Counted from the stretch's first letter, positions 18,848-28,775 are shown. The stretch is 64,000 nucleotides of DNA from Paeniglutamicibacter terrestris (GCF_012271785.1 NZ_JAAWVT010000002.1:310001-374000), one strand, 5' to 3'. Made by a program: numbers and translations. The notes: generated from the letters alone by a model not told the origin.

Positions 18848-20161
18848 CTAGTCCTCATTGATGAAGCGAGTGGGGATCACCGGTTCCCCGCGCTGCAGAC
18901 GCCGGGAGGTCCCCGGCATCTCCTTGATCGAGTCACGGTGACGCTTTACGGCGCGACGCACTCCGGAGGCTGCGGTGAAATCGGTGTTGATCTCGCCATT
19001 AACAACAAACTGCTCCAGCAAGAGGCGGTCGTTGGCGTCGGTCTCGGGAATCTCGCCAATCCCGATCAGTTCCTCCGTGGCTCGGCCACGTTCGTCCAGC
19101 TGACGTACGGCGTACTTTCGTCCGCCCACGGAAACCTTGTTCTTGGCAGCCTTGGCAACATCGACAAATTCACCGGCGTCGTTGTGGCGCGAGACCAGCT
19201 TGTAGACCATCGAGGCCGTCGGATGTCCGGAACCGGTGACCAGCGAGGTACCCACGCCGTAGGAGTCAACCGGGGCCGACTGTAGGGAGGCGATGGCGTA
19301 TTCGTCGAGGTCGGAGGTGACCATGATCCGGGTGTTCTCGTTGCCCAGATCATCAAGCAGCGTGCGTACCCAGCGGGCCTGCTCCACGAGGTCGCCGGAG
19401 TCAAGACGCACGGCGCCGAGTTCGGAACCTGCCACCTCCACGGCGGTGCGCACACCCTGCTCCACATCGTAGGTATCCACCAGGAGGGCGGTGCCCACGC
19501 CCATCGAATCGACCTGAGCCTGGAATGCTGCCCGCTCGGAGTCGTGCAGCAGGGTGAAGGAGTGTGCGGCGGTTCCCACGGTCTTGAGGCCGTAGCGGTG
19601 TCCGCCCTCCAAGTTGGACGTCGAGTCGAATCCGGCGATGATGGCCGCGCGGGCGGCGGCCACGGCCGACTCCTCGTGGGTGCGTCGGGACCCCATCTCG
19701 ATGCACGGGCGCGTTCCGGCGGCGGCAATCATGCGTGAGGCTGCCGAGGCAATCGCGGAGTCGTGATTCAGTGCGGAGAGCACAAAAGTCTCCAAGACAC
19801 AGGCTTCGGCGAAGGTTGACTCAACGATCATGACCGGTGAATAGGGGAAGTAGATTTCCCCTTCGGCATAACCATAGATGTTTCCGCTGAACGAGAAATT
19901 TTCGAGGTACTTGATGGTGGTTGCATCAACCACCTTGGTGTCGGATAGGAAGCGCAGCTGCTCCTCGCCGAACCGGAATTCCTTCAGGCCCTCTAAGATC
20001 CGGCCGGTCCCTGCCAAGACGCCGTAGCGCCGGCCCTCGGGAAGACGACGAGCGAAGGCTTCAAAAACACTGGGTCGGTGGGCCGCGCCCGAGTGCAGTG
20101 AGGCCTGCAGCATGGTCAGCTCGTAGTGGTCGGTAAACAGTGAAGTGGGCTGCTGCCACAT
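18848..20161 (-). CDS. pncB: Nicotinate phosphoribosyltransferase
   Basis: A 437-residue enzyme joining nicotinate to PRPP to give nicotinate mononucleotide. The N-terminus LFTDHYELTMLQASL, the GTAAHSF segment with the regulatory histidine and VRLDSGDL are family hallmarks. The start at 20161 follows GAGGAG at about 10 bases on the minus strand; the frame to 20272 reads leader sequence rich in proline. It leads the pncB-pncA operon and diverges from clpS, as in M. tuberculosis (Rv1330c/Rv1331). Confidence 0.95.
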   Translation of the reverse strand: MWQQPTSLFTDHYELTMLQASLHSGAAHRPSVFEAFARRLPEGRRYGVLAGTGRILEGLKEFRFGEEQLRFLSDTKVVDATTIKYLENFSFSGNIYGYAEGEIYFPYSPVMIVESTFAEACVLETFVLSALNHDSAIASAASRMIAAAGTRPCIEMGSRRTHEESAVAAARAAIIAGFDSTSNLEGGHRYGLKTVGTAAHSFTLLHDSERAAFQAQVDSMGVGTALLVDTYDVEQGVRTAVEVAGSELGAVRLDSGDLVEQARWVRTLLDDLGNENTRIMVTSDLDEYAIASLQSAPVDSYGVGTSLVTGSGHPTASMVYKLVSRHNDAGEFVDVAKAAKNKVSVGGRKYAVRQLDERGRATEELIGIGEIPETDANDRLLLEQFVVNGEINTDFTAASGVRRAVKRHRDSIKEMPGTSRRLQRGEPVIPTRFINED

Positions 20162-20211
20162 AGCCGAGGGCTCCTCGCGACGGGGGAATGGGGGTGGTTG
20201 ATTGTTGCTGT

Positions 20212-20307
20212 GCCGGGCACCATTGCCCGGCGCGGGACGCGGTGGTGCCCCACCATGGACGGTGGGTTCCAATAGATCCGGCGGTTCGTTCGTTAGAAGC
20301 TACTCTA
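20212..20307 (-). promoter_or_regulatory. Possible pncB promoter and structured leader
   Basis: On the minus strand a TAGAGT box (20307-20302) could be the -10 of pncB, with a weak CTGACA 19 bases upstream. The leader of about 135 bases holds a perfect 8-bp hairpin, GCCGGGCA with TGCCCGGC around a 4-base loop, near 20213-20232, and a smaller CCCACC/GGTGGG hairpin near 20254-20271. No clear NrtR operator is seen in this 286-base gap. Low confidence. Confidence 0.3.
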
Positions 20308-20435
20308 AACCCGCTGCCGGAACCTTGTTGTCAGAACCGAGCGCGTCGGACACACTTGCTTCACTTTGGACCGTGGGCACCTAACATACGCACAGGTGGA
20401 CTTTGGACTGGGTTCGAATCGGTGGCACCCGGTCG

Positions 20436-20447
20436 TAGAATGGAATC
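20436..20447 (+). promoter_or_regulatory. Leaderless -10 box of clpS
   Basis: TAGAAT (20436-20441) ends 6 bases before the clpS ATG. TTCGAA (20413-20418) lies 17 bases further upstream and may be the -35. No ribosome binding site is present, so translation probably starts at the first base of the mRNA. Confidence 0.6.
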
Positions 20448-20753
20448 ATGCCAACCATGACTGCGATGCCCGATGTGCTTGAGCACGTGGAGCAGGCCCA
20501 AGCACACCAATTGGATCAGCCCTATATCTTGATCATCTGGAATGACCCGGTGAATCTCATGAGCTACGTCAGCTATGTCTTCCGGTCCTACTTCGGATAT
20601 TCCGAGGAGAAGGCCGAGAAGCTGATGATGCAGGTGCACCAGGACGGCCGCAGTGTGGTCGCCACCGGTAACCGGGAAAAGATCGAGTCCGATGTCGCGG
20701 CCATGCACGGCTTCGGTCTGTGGGCCACCCTGTCGAAAGAGGACGCCGCCTAA
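20448..20753 (+). CDS. clpS: ATP-dependent Clp protease adaptor ClpS
   Basis: A 101-residue N-end-rule adaptor that hands substrates with destabilising N-termini to the ClpC/ClpP protease. The binding-pocket motifs WNDPVNLMSYVSYVF and MMQVHQDGRSVV are intact. The TAA stop lies 2 bases before the DUF2017 gene. Confidence 0.95.
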   Translation: MPTMTAMPDVLEHVEQAQAHQLDQPYILIIWNDPVNLMSYVSYVFRSYFGYSEEKAEKLMMQVHQDGRSVVATGNREKIESDVAAMHGFGLWATLSKEDAA

Positions 20754-20755
20754 TC

Positions 20756-21325
20756 ATGGCTCGAGCATTCAAGAACACCCCGCGCGGATTCTCCGCAACG
20801 CTGGAAGCCGCCGAACGTCAATTGATGCGCGGCCTGTTTCAGGACGTCATCACGTTGCTGGAACCGGAAGTCGTACCGGACGAGGATCCGTTGTGGGCCA
20901 TGGTGGGGATGGATTCCAATGCCCACCGCGAAGACTTTGGCCCGCCGACCGATCGTGCCACCATGCGCCTACTGCCGGATTCAAACCCCGATGACGCGGA
21001 CGCGTCGCTGGAGTTCCGCCGGCTTTCCGAGCGTGGCATCCGTGAACGCAAAATCGGAGCGCTCCGCGAAGCCGCCCTATTGATGGAATCGGGCAGCATT
21101 CTGCTCAGTGAACAAACAGCCCCACGTTTTGCCGCCGCCATCAATGACGTGCGCCTAGTCTTGGCTGAACGGCTGGGTCTGGAGAGCGAAGAAGATGCTG
21201 AACGGATCCACGCGCAGGACGATTGGTCGAAGGCAGAATCGGTCGACGAATACCTTGCACTGGTATATAATTTCGTCACGTGGATGCAAGAATCCCTGAT
21301 GCAGGCCATGCTGAAATCGCTGTGA
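20756..21325 (+). CDS. DUF2017 family protein
   Basis: A 189-residue protein of the actinobacterial DUF2017 family, which nearly always follows clpS (Rv1332 in M. tuberculosis). Mostly helical, with DDWSKAESVDEYLALVYNFV and TWMQESLMQAML near the C-terminus. Function unknown; its fixed position suggests a link to the Clp adaptor. The ATG at 20756 lies 2 bases after the clpS stop, which suggests translational coupling. Confidence 0.88.
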   Translation: MARAFKNTPRGFSATLEAAERQLMRGLFQDVITLLEPEVVPDEDPLWAMVGMDSNAHREDFGPPTDRATMRLLPDSNPDDADASLEFRRLSERGIRERKIGALREAALLMESGSILLSEQTAPRFAAAINDVRLVLAERLGLESEEDAERIHAQDDWSKAESVDEYLALVYNFVTWMQESLMQAMLKSL

Positions 21326-21390
21326 GTCCAGCGACACTGTGTCGCGCTTGCTAACGGTTGCGTGAAAAAACCAAGTAGTCTTCGTAGACC

Positions 21391-22320
21391 ATGACAAGTG
21401 CGTCCTCCAACGATCAGCGTCCCCCCGTGAGTCCCCAGGCGAATGCGCCCTTGGGTATTTTTGACTCGGGGGTTGGCGGTTTAACTGTCTCTCGCGCCAT
21501 CATCGATCAGCTTCCGGGCGAATCGACGATGTACGTCGGAGACACGGCGAATTCACCCTACGGCCCCTTGCCCATCGCAGAGGTCCGCGCCAATGCGCTG
21601 GGGGTGATGGACGAGCTGGTTGACGCCGGAGTTAAACTTCTGGTGATCGCGTGCAATTCCGCATCCGCCGCCGTGCTGCGCGACGCCCGGGAGCGCTACA
21701 CCGCCCGCTACGGGATTCCCGTTGTTGAAGTCATTCAGCCGGCCGTGCGCCGTGCCGTCGCGGCGACACGCAATGGGAAGATCGGTGTCATCGGCACCCT
21801 GGCTACCGTGAGTTCGCGGGCCTACGAGGACGCCTTTGCCGCAGCACCGCACTACTCCATTACCTCGGTGGCTTGCCCGCGATTTGTTGAGTTTGTTGAA
21901 AACGGCATCACCACAGGCGCCGAGCTATTGGAAACTGCAGCAACCTACTTAGCGCCGCTCAAGGCAGCAGGCGTTGACACGCTGGTATTGGGTTGTACGC
22001 ACTACCCGTTGCTCACCGGTGTTATTTCCTACGTTATGGGCGAGGACGTCACGCTGGTTTCCAGCGCTGAGGAAACTGCCAAGGACGTATATCGCGAGCT
22101 GATGCGCCATGATCTGGCACGCACCGAAGAATCCGCGCCAAGCCACCAATTCCTTGCTACCGGGGATGCTCAAAGTTTTGAGATTCTTGCCCGTCGCTTC
22201 TTGGGCCCCGAGGTCCTTGCCGTGGAGCAAGTAAAGAACGTGGCCGCCCACTATCCGACCGGCTCCATCGCGATGATCACTCCGCAGATGCTTGCCCTTT
22301 CGAAAGCGAGTGCCTCATGA
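21391..22320 (+). CDS. murI: Glutamate racemase
   Basis: A 309-residue enzyme converting L- to D-glutamate for peptidoglycan. Both catalytic cysteines are visible in ACNSAS and GCTHYP, and [12 protein letters not shown] is the family N-terminus. An N-terminal extension of about 20 residues is rich in Ser/Pro. A TAGTCT box ends 9 bases before the ATG, so the leader is extremely short. Overlaps the next gene by 4 bases (ATGA). Confidence 0.96.
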   Translation: MTSASSNDQRPPVSPQANAPLGIFDSGVGGLTVSRAIIDQLPGESTMYVGDTANSPYGPLPIAEVRANALGVMDELVDAGVKLLVIACNSASAAVLRDARERYTARYGIPVVEVIQPAVRRAVAATRNGKIGVIGTLATVSSRAYEDAFAAAPHYSITSVACPRFVEFVENGITTGAELLETAATYLAPLKAAGVDTLVLGCTHYPLLTGVISYVMGEDVTLVSSAEETAKDVYRELMRHDLARTEESAPSHQFLATGDAQSFEILARRFLGPEVLAVEQVKNVAAHYPTGSIAMITPQMLALSKASAS

Positions 22321-23228
22321 AGTTGACGATCATTGGCTGCACCGGTTCCTTCCCGGGTCCGGGCTCACCCGCCTCCTGCTACCTGATCACGGCGTTCGAT
22401 GGGACACGCGACTGGAAGATTCTCCTTGACCTCGGCTCCGGAGCACTCGGCGTGCTGCAGCGCTACGTGGACATCAAGGACCTTGACGGGATCTTCATAT
22501 CCCACCTGCACCCAGACCACTGCATGGACCTTTGCGGTATGCACGTGGCCATCCGCTGGGATCCGAACGGCTGGAACCGCGATCGAATGCTGGTTCACGG
22601 TCCCGCAGCTACCGCGGACCGCATGGCCACCGCCTATGGATTGCCGCTGGAGGAGGGCATGCATCCGGACTACGACTTCCAGAATTGGGAGTCTCGGACG
22701 CCGGTGAAAATCGGCCCGTTCTCAATCACCCCGTACCCGGTGCGCCACCCCATCGAGGAGTCCTACGCCCTGCGCGTGGAGGCCACCGAGCCCGTCGCCG
22801 ACGGTTCGATGCGCACCAGCGTCTTGACCTACTCCGGTGACACCGATTCCTGCCCCGAGCTCGTCGAAGCCGCGGCGGGTGCCGATATGTTCCTGTGCGA
22901 GGCGGCCTTCGAAGAGGGTCGCGACGATGGCATCGACGGAGTGCACCTCACCGGGAAGCGTGCCGGTCAGGCCGCCACCGAGGCCAACGTCGAGCGGCTC
23001 CTGCTGACTCACATCCCGGTCTGGACCGACATTAACACCGTGGTCAACGAGGCGAAGGAAGTTTACAGCGGAGGGATTGCCGTGGCCGTCTCCGGCGTCA
23101 CCTACGGTGTCTTTTCCGGCTCACAACTGGGCACACCCAAGTCGCTACCCACCGCGCCGGTCTCCATTGTGCGCTCGGCACCGAACCGAGAATGGCCGGG
23201 CACTCAACCCCTCAAAAAGCGACGGTAG
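22317..23228 (+). CDS. MBL-fold hydrolase, Rv1339-like cyclic-nucleotide phosphodiesterase
   Basis: A 303-residue metallo-beta-lactamase-fold protein. The dimetal motif SHLHPDH is followed by further ligands in VRHP, SGDTD and LLTHIP. Its position between murI and rph matches M. tuberculosis Rv1339, reported as an atypical class II cAMP phosphodiesterase, so cyclic-nucleotide hydrolysis is the best guess. The start ATG overlaps the murI stop by 4 bases, implying co-translation. Confidence 0.85.
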   Translation: MKLTIIGCTGSFPGPGSPASCYLITAFDGTRDWKILLDLGSGALGVLQRYVDIKDLDGIFISHLHPDHCMDLCGMHVAIRWDPNGWNRDRMLVHGPAATADRMATAYGLPLEEGMHPDYDFQNWESRTPVKIGPFSITPYPVRHPIEESYALRVEATEPVADGSMRTSVLTYSGDTDSCPELVEAAAGADMFLCEAAFEEGRDDGIDGVHLTGKRAGQAATEANVERLLLTHIPVWTDINTVVNEAKEVYSGGIAVAVSGVTYGVFSGSQLGTPKSLPTAPVSIVRSAPNREWPGTQPLKKRR

Positions 23229-23297
23229 TGCGGTGCGCGGCGCGGTGGAAGCCTTGACCGCCGCGCGCCGCCAGTCGTGGCGACTAGACTTGAAACC

Positions 23298-24047
23298 ATG
23301 ACTTCAGCATCAACCACAGCAGTAGTGCGCGCCGACGGACGCACCGTAGACCAACTCCGAGAGATCACCATTACCCGTGGCTGGTCCAAGCAGGCCGAAG
23401 GTTCGGCCCTGATTGAATTCGGCAACACCAAGGTGCTGTGCACCGCCTCTTTCACTGAGGGTGTGCCGCGCTGGCTTAAGGGACAGGGCACCGGCTGGGT
23501 GACCAGCGAGTACGCGATGTTGCCGCGTGCCACCAACACCCGCAATGGTCGCGAATCCGTGAAGGGCAAGATCGGTGGGCGTACCCACGAAATTTCCCGC
23601 TTGATCGGCCGCTCGCTGCGCGCCGTCATCGATACCAAAGCTCTGGGCGAGAACACCATTGTGCTTGACTGCGATGTTCTCCAGGCAGATGGCGGGACCC
23701 GCACCGCCTCGATCACCGGTGCTTATGTCGCTCTGGCAGAGGCCATCGAATGGGCAAAGACCAAGAAGCTGGTAAAGGCCAACGCCACCGTGCTCACCGA
23801 CTCTGTGGCAGCGATCTCCGTGGGCATTATCGACGGCACCCCGATGCTTGATCTTCCGTACGAGGAAGACGTTCGCGCCGAGACCGACATGAACGTAGTG
23901 GTCACCGGTTCCGGCGACTTTGTTGAAGTTCAGGGTACCGCCGAGGGCGTTCCCTTCAAGCGTGCCGAGCTTGACGCATTGCTGGACCTGGCGCTCATCG
24001 GCACCAAGGATCTGGCACGCATCCAGCGCGAAACGCTGGGGCTCTGA
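23298..24047 (+). CDS. rph: Ribonuclease PH
   Basis: A 249-residue phosphorolytic 3'-5' exoribonuclease that trims tRNA 3' ends. Phosphate-site and family motifs [22 protein letters not shown] and [14 protein letters not shown] are present. The ATG at 23298 follows TAGACT (23285-23290) by 7 bases with no ribosome binding site, so a leaderless start is likely; an upstream frame at 23277 lacks similarity. The rdgB gene follows after 2 bases. Confidence 0.96.
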   Translation: MTSASTTAVVRADGRTVDQLREITITRGWSKQAEGSALIEFGNTKVLCTASFTEGVPRWLKGQGTGWVTSEYAMLPRATNTRNGRESVKGKIGGRTHEISRLIGRSLRAVIDTKALGENTIVLDCDVLQADGGTRTASITGAYVALAEAIEWAKTKKLVKANATVLTDSVAAISVGIIDGTPMLDLPYEEDVRAETDMNVVVTGSGDFVEVQGTAEGVPFKRAELDALLDLALIGTKDLARIQRETLGL

Positions 24048-24049
24048 AG

Positions 24050-24685
24050 ATGAGCAGCACTCCACGCTTAGTCTTGGCGACCCATAACCAAGGCAAATTG
24101 CGTGAACTGCGCGAGCTATTGCGCGGACAGGTTCCGGGCCTTGACGTTGACACTCAGGTTGTTGACGCAGCCGCCGTTGGGGCGCCGGACGTGGTGGAGA
24201 GCGAAGTGAGCTTCGAAGGCAACGCGCTGCTCAAGGCGCACGCCGTAGCCGAAGCCACCGGAATGATTGCGATCGCCGATGATTCGGGCTTGACCGTGGA
24301 TGTACTCGGTGGCGCGCCGGGCATTTTCTCCGCCCGTTGGGCAGGAAAGCACGGGGACGACGAGGCGAACATCGACTTGTTGCTGGCCCAGCTGGGGGAC
24401 ATTGCCGAGGAACATCGCGGCGCGTCATTTGTCTGTGCCGCGGCTCTGGCGACGCCCGACGGGTTTGATGCGGTGGAGTTGGGTCATCTGAGCGGGAGGC
24501 TTTTGCACGAACGACGAGGGAATGGCGGATTTGGTTACGACCCGATCTTGCAGCCCGAGGGCTACGACATCTCGGTGGCAGAGCTTTCCAGCGAGGAAAA
24601 GAACGCGATCAGCCACCGCGGAGGAGCGTTCCGTTCATTGCTGCCACAGATCGTGAAGGCGCTGGGGGAACAAGCGTCCAAGTAA
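24050..24685 (+). CDS. rdgB: dITP/XTP pyrophosphatase (non-canonical purine NTPase)
   Basis: A 211-residue Ham1/RdgB-family house-cleaning enzyme that hydrolyses dITP, ITP and XTP. The motifs LATHNQGKLREL, SFEGNALLKA, ADDSGL, GGFGYDPIL and NAISHRG are all intact. It begins 2 bases after rph and is the last gene of the murI-PDE-rph-rdgB block. Confidence 0.96.
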   Translation: MSSTPRLVLATHNQGKLRELRELLRGQVPGLDVDTQVVDAAAVGAPDVVESEVSFEGNALLKAHAVAEATGMIAIADDSGLTVDVLGGAPGIFSARWAGKHGDDEANIDLLLAQLGDIAEEHRGASFVCAAALATPDGFDAVELGHLSGRLLHERRGNGGFGYDPILQPEGYDISVAELSSEEKNAISHRGGAFRSLLPQIVKALGEQASK

Positions 24686-24712
24686 GATCTTTCGCCACAT
24701 TAGTGACGTTTG

Positions 24713-24747
24713 AAGGGCGGCTCACCCCGACGGGGAGTCGCCCTTTT
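24713..24747 (+). terminator. Terminator after rdgB
   Basis: AAGGGCGGCT (24713-24722) pairs with AGTCGCCCTT (24736-24745), one G-T pair, with an inner CCCC/GGGG stack and a TTTTT tail. Confidence 0.88.
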
Positions 24748-24830
24748 TGTGCCTTGCGGCAGAATCGGAGTGCTGGGTATTTATTCTCTGGAGCAGGCAC
24801 CGGCTCCGCTGGAATCCACAACGGGGAGCC

Positions 24831-26675
24831 TCAAAACAGCGTCGGATTTTGCGGACGGCTGCGCCAGTACGTATTGCGTCGAGGTTTTTGCTCGGGGTCC
24901 AGGAATTTGGGCAAGATGACGCTGTAGAGCCCGTCTTCATCACGAACCACGGTGATCAACCCCGCGTGTTTAGCATGGTGATGATTCCCGCAGAAAGGTC
25001 CTCCGGAGTTAATTTCCGTGCTGCCGCCATCTTCCCATTCGTCAAAATGATCGATCTCGCAGTGCTCTGGTGGGACGGTGCAATTTGGATAGATGCAACC
25101 GCCATAAATGGCCAGAATCGCTTCCCTCATGTAATCAGGGAACAGACGCTGCTCTCGGCCGAGATCCAGGATTCGTGACTTACCGTTCATGATCATGGGG
25201 ATGACGCTGCCATTGCACAACGATTGTCGGAGTTCTGCCGCAGAGAGTTTTTGGCTGCGGCTGGTGATGCCGTTGGTCTCGGCCAGCCCGCGCAGTTCGT
25301 CAAGTGTGGCGATGATCAGGGTCTTGGGTGATGGCATCCCGATGGTCTTCTTACCGCTGGAGGGTGTTCCTGCGGATCTGATCAGGTTGAGCAGCCCTTG
25401 GAGATGCCTTTGCGGAGGGGTGAGTCCATCAACGCCGTATGTCGTGGCGTTTAGTGCGCTCAGCTGAGCGGCGGTTCCAGTGGTGTTGGTGCCGTTGTCG
25501 TTGAATAGGTTGAGGAGATTGCCGATGCCGTCGGCATCTAGGGATAGATTCCGGATGGTTTCCGGATCTGTCAGTGGTTCGCCGGTGGAGGGCTTAACGA
25601 GGAAATCGGGGAATCCGGACGACTCGGTGGTACTTGATTCAGTCGTGGTCCCGCTGTTCGAATCTGTGGTGTTCGGCTCCGTGGTTACCGCTTCGCTGTG
25701 AACCCTGGTGGGATCGCTGGTGTCCGCATGGCCGCTGACGCCCCGAGCCTGCGAAAGTAGTCCGTCGCGGTTTCCTGCCTTGCTCCGAGGATTGTCGGTG
25801 CTCGCGAACATGGCGAGGATAGCTTCGGTGTCTGAAGGACGAGTGCGCAGCAGAAATTCTCCTAGCCCTCCGATGACACCCCGGAAGAAGAAACCGCATC
25901 GTGAACGCAGGACCTCTTCGGGGATGTCCTTGTTTCCCTGGTCGAGAGTTGTTTGGATGCCGCTGAGTAGCTTCGCCGTGGTCCGGGGGTCCTCGCGGCG
26001 GACCGATTCAGCGACTTGGCCTTCGAGCCGTTCTCGCGCGGGCCCGGGATCAGGGAGTTGGCTGATCTGCGGTGTCAGCTTTTCAAGTTTGCGGGCGGCG
26101 GTACCGATTTCGTGGGGATCTGCTGCACCGTCGGCTAGGTCTTTTGCTAGGGTCGGGAATTGTGCCGGGATGTGCACGCCGTGAATATCTGTTCCGGGAA
26201 GTAGCCGATCGATGGCACGGACGCGTTCGCGGGCCTCGTAGTAGCCGATGTGCAGGAACCCGGTGAGGAAGTCGGTGGTGTCTTTGAATACAAGCCGACC
26301 GGTGGGAACCGTTCTGGGGTCCGGTGGTAAGTCGGCGTTGCCGCTGAGGTACTTCGTCGGGTTTTGATGAATTGCAGCAATTTCATCGAAGGTCGTTTCG
26401 GGAAGTTCATGGGCCAGGGTATGCCTGACACTGTCGGCTGCCAGGAGTTGCATGTGGGCAGCGGTGCGATGGGCGTCTTCGGCGGCGCGGGCGAACAGTG
26501 CGGCGCGAACGGGGGAAGAAGTGTGGGCGGCCACCCGGCGGCCCAAATCGCGGACGAGGACCTGGGCCTTCAAAAGTGCGCACAATTCATCGTCCGGGGA
26601 CACATCGTGCCCCTGGATACCGCGGGAGCCCGCAGTGATTTCGATGAATTGGGTGGTTTCCATGTCCGTTAGCAT
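24831..26675 (-). CDS. DUF222/HNH endonuclease domain protein (13E12-type)
   Basis: A 614-residue protein with an N-terminal DUF222-type helical region, a low-complexity Ser/Thr-rich linker (residues about 310-355) and a C-terminal HNH nuclease fold: CIYPNCTVPPEHCEIDHF, then GGPFCGNHHHAKH. Such proteins are abundant in actinobacteria, often in many copies, and their role is unknown. The start at 26675 is supported by TAGATC ending 6 bases upstream on the minus strand (leaderless). Confidence 0.88.
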   Translation of the reverse strand: MLTDMETTQFIEITAGSRGIQGHDVSPDDELCALLKAQVLVRDLGRRVAAHTSSPVRAALFARAAEDAHRTAAHMQLLAADSVRHTLAHELPETTFDEIAAIHQNPTKYLSGNADLPPDPRTVPTGRLVFKDTTDFLTGFLHIGYYEARERVRAIDRLLPGTDIHGVHIPAQFPTLAKDLADGAADPHEIGTAARKLEKLTPQISQLPDPGPARERLEGQVAESVRREDPRTTAKLLSGIQTTLDQGNKDIPEEVLRSRCGFFFRGVIGGLGEFLLRTRPSDTEAILAMFASTDNPRSKAGNRDGLLSQARGVSGHADTSDPTRVHSEAVTTEPNTTDSNSGTTTESSTTESSGFPDFLVKPSTGEPLTDPETIRNLSLDADGIGNLLNLFNDNGTNTTGTAAQLSALNATTYGVDGLTPPQRHLQGLLNLIRSAGTPSSGKKTIGMPSPKTLIIATLDELRGLAETNGITSRSQKLSAAELRQSLCNGSVIPMIMNGKSRILDLGREQRLFPDYMREAILAIYGGCIYPNCTVPPEHCEIDHFDEWEDGGSTEINSGGPFCGNHHHAKHAGLITVVRDEDGLYSVILPKFLDPEQKPRRNTYWRSRPQNPTLF

Positions 26676-26713
26676 GCGCTTGATCTACGGACCATGGGGC
26701 AAGCTCCGCGAAG

Positions 26714-27085
26714 TTGTGGAAAACTGAAAGTCGGACCTGCGGATGTGGTGAGGTGGAGCGGATACGACCAGCACAAGGCCGAGGGATTCGGCCCGCGAAA
26801 AGCAGACGGGCAACCGTCGAGTCGGTACAAAATGATGTTGCCGCGGCCATCGCCGATGTCCGTTCCGTTGCCCGGTCAGAAGGTGACAGTCGGCGCAGTC
26901 AGGTTGCTGATTGGCTCGAGGGGCTGTTCCTCGACGCAACGGAGGGTAGGGAGCTACACGTCGCCGCGGCTACGGCTCTTGGGCTGTATGGAGGGATGGG
27001 ATCCTTCTCCGATGTCGGAACCGCCGCTTCTGCTCACGCGGTTGATGAGTTGGCTAAGGCTCTGCAGAGGGTGCGGACCCTCTAG
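26714..27085 (+). CDS. Small hypothetical protein with GGMGSFxD motif
   Basis: A reading frame of up to 123 codons, coding-like in its second half: VADWLEGLFLDATEGRELHVAAATALGLY then GGMGSFSDV and a C-terminal helix. The GGMGSFxD motif recalls the small DUF6966-type proteins; that match is from memory. The start is unclear: TTG 26714 gives an unlikely Cys/Arg-rich N-terminus, GTG 26753 is an alternative. It diverges from the HNH gene and its 5' part may overlap that promoter. Confidence 0.5.
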   Translation: MWKTESRTCGCGEVERIRPAQGRGIRPAKSRRATVESVQNDVAAAIADVRSVARSEGDSRRSQVADWLEGLFLDATEGRELHVAAATALGLYGGMGSFSDVGTAASAHAVDELAKALQRVRTL

Positions 27086-27262
27086 TCCTGAGCGCTGGAT
27101 TCCTGATTGCTGAATGCCGCATCGGGCAGCTTCCACAGCAGTGAGCGGATGTACGCCAGGGCCTCGCTCGCACCGTGCATGCGATCCATGCCGGAATCTA
27201 CCTACGGCACGGGTGAGCAACGCGGGGCGCAGGCGCTTTGACCCGGTGGGCTCTATCCGACG

Positions 27263-27763
27263 TTAGTTGCGCCCGAATTTCTTGCGCTGCGCACGTGAGG
27301 GGAACTCTTCACCGGTGCGCGGTGCAGAGAAATAGAGTCCGCCTTTCTGGGCCATGGCGGTGAGTTCATCGACTTGTTTCTGCGCTGCGGCACAGAGCGC
27401 GGTAAAACACCGTGCAGCCTCCGGGTTGGTGGCGGGGTGATCGCTGCGCAGAAGGCGAATGGACGCGGGCCGATTCTCGCCTTGCCGATCGATGACAAAA
27501 CCGTGACCCACCTCCCTGGCCACCCGCTGTGCCAGGCGCTGGCCTTCGGCTGAGTGGACCAGAGCAAGTCCAGCGGTGCGGAACTCATGATCGCCGTTGA
27601 GCGAGGCGTAGAAGTCCCGCTCCCACGCCCGTAGGGCAGCGACCAGTTCGACGCTCAGCGCCGTGTCCGCATAGTCGATGGGCCCGTCGAGCCACAGCAC
27701 GGTGTCCGCGTAGTCGACAAACATCCGAATGACTGCTGGCTGCGGTGAGTGGTTGCTTCCCAT
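27263..27763 (-). CDS. Hypothetical protein, 166 aa
   Basis: Not recognised. A 166-residue soluble protein with a central helical region (LSVELVAALRAWERDFYASL, then GLALVHSAEGQRLAQRV) and a basic C-terminus ending RAQRKKFGRN. The phrase DYADT occurs twice near the N-terminus. Coding is supported by a clean leaderless-type start: TAGAGT ends 6 bases before the ATG at 27763 on the minus strand. It diverges from the dedA-like gene. Confidence 0.68.
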   Translation of the reverse strand: MGSNHSPQPAVIRMFVDYADTVLWLDGPIDYADTALSVELVAALRAWERDFYASLNGDHEFRTAGLALVHSAEGQRLAQRVAREVGHGFVIDRQGENRPASIRLLRSDHPATNPEAARCFTALCAAAQKQVDELTAMAQKGGLYFSAPRTGEEFPSRAQRKKFGRN

Positions 27764-27911
27764 CGGCTCACTCTAACAAGTGGGCACCCGCTCGCGGGGA
27801 AGTATTTGGCGCTGATCGGGTACGCATGAGCGAGGAGTTTTGGTGAGTTTTTGGCCACATTCATTCCGCCACGCGGGAGGAATCGGCGGGCTTAGGGGAG
27901 ACTGAAAGGTA

Positions 27912-28610
27912 ATGACTATCTTGATTGCGCTACAGGCCGCACCCGCCGAAGCAACCGACGGCAGCCTGATTACTCGATTCGCCGACTGGGCAGTTCAGCT
28001 GATGGAGGTGATCGGTGCCCCCGGGGCAGCCCTGGCCATCGCCTTGGAGAACCTCTTCCCGCCCCTGCCCTCCGAGGTCATCCTGCCGCTGGCGGGATTC
28101 ACCGCCAGCCGCGGATCCTTCACGCTTTTTGAGGCGCTGCTGTGGACGACGATCGGATCGATCGTTGGCGCCTACGCCCTGTACTGGGTGGGCCGGGCCC
28201 TGGGCCGCAACCGTACGCGCGCGATTTTCGGTTGGCTGCCACTGGTGGAACTCGATGACGTCGATAAGGTTGAGGGCTGGTTTGAGCGCAACGGTGCCAA
28301 GGCGGTGTTCTTTGGCCGGATGATTCCGATCTTCCGCTCGCTGATCTCCATTCCCGCCGGCATCACCAAGATGCATCAGGGCAAGTTCTTGGGGCTCACC
28401 GCTGCCGGTTCGCTGATCTGGAACTCCATCTTCGTCCTCTCCGGGTACTTCCTTGGGGAGAACTGGCACATCGTTGAGGCCTACGCCGGTGTTTTCCAGA
28501 AGATCGTCATCGTGGTGGTCTTCCTCTTGCTGGTGCTCTGGCTGGTGTTCAAGATTCGCAAGACGCGAGCCAAGAAGTCGGCGGCGCGGGAGCGCGAAAC
28601 CGCCAACTAG
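27912..28610 (+). CDS. DedA family membrane protein
   Basis: A 232-residue polytopic protein of the DedA/VTT family, linked to lipid scrambling or undecaprenyl-phosphate recycling. The hallmarks ENLFPPLPSEVILPLAG and FFGRMIPIFRSLISIPAG (the Arg-containing re-entrant loops) are intact. The last hydrophobic segment is followed by a very basic tail, RKTRAKKSAARERE. The ATG follows GAAAGGTA. Monocistronic from spacing. Confidence 0.93.
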   Translation: MTILIALQAAPAEATDGSLITRFADWAVQLMEVIGAPGAALAIALENLFPPLPSEVILPLAGFTASRGSFTLFEALLWTTIGSIVGAYALYWVGRALGRNRTRAIFGWLPLVELDDVDKVEGWFERNGAKAVFFGRMIPIFRSLISIPAGITKMHQGKFLGLTAAGSLIWNSIFVLSGYFLGENWHIVEAYAGVFQKIVIVVVFLLLVLWLVFKIRKTRAKKSAARERETAN

Positions 28611-28775
28611 TCCTCTTCGACGCAGCAGGGCCCTAGCCCGGTCGCACGTCACGACGGGAATTCGCACTAACGCGAAACCGCTGATGTGCGGCCGGGCTTT
28701 TTGCTGCCGCGCTACCTCGGGCCAATGTCGAGCCAAGCTGGGCGTAGCGCGAAGGCCTGTGGTGGTGAGAAAGGG

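Noticed and set aside
20354-20374. TTCACTTTGGACC as an NrtR half-site before pncB
   Set aside because: Only one arm resembles the 58911 operator and the spacing differs by a base. There is no palindrome.
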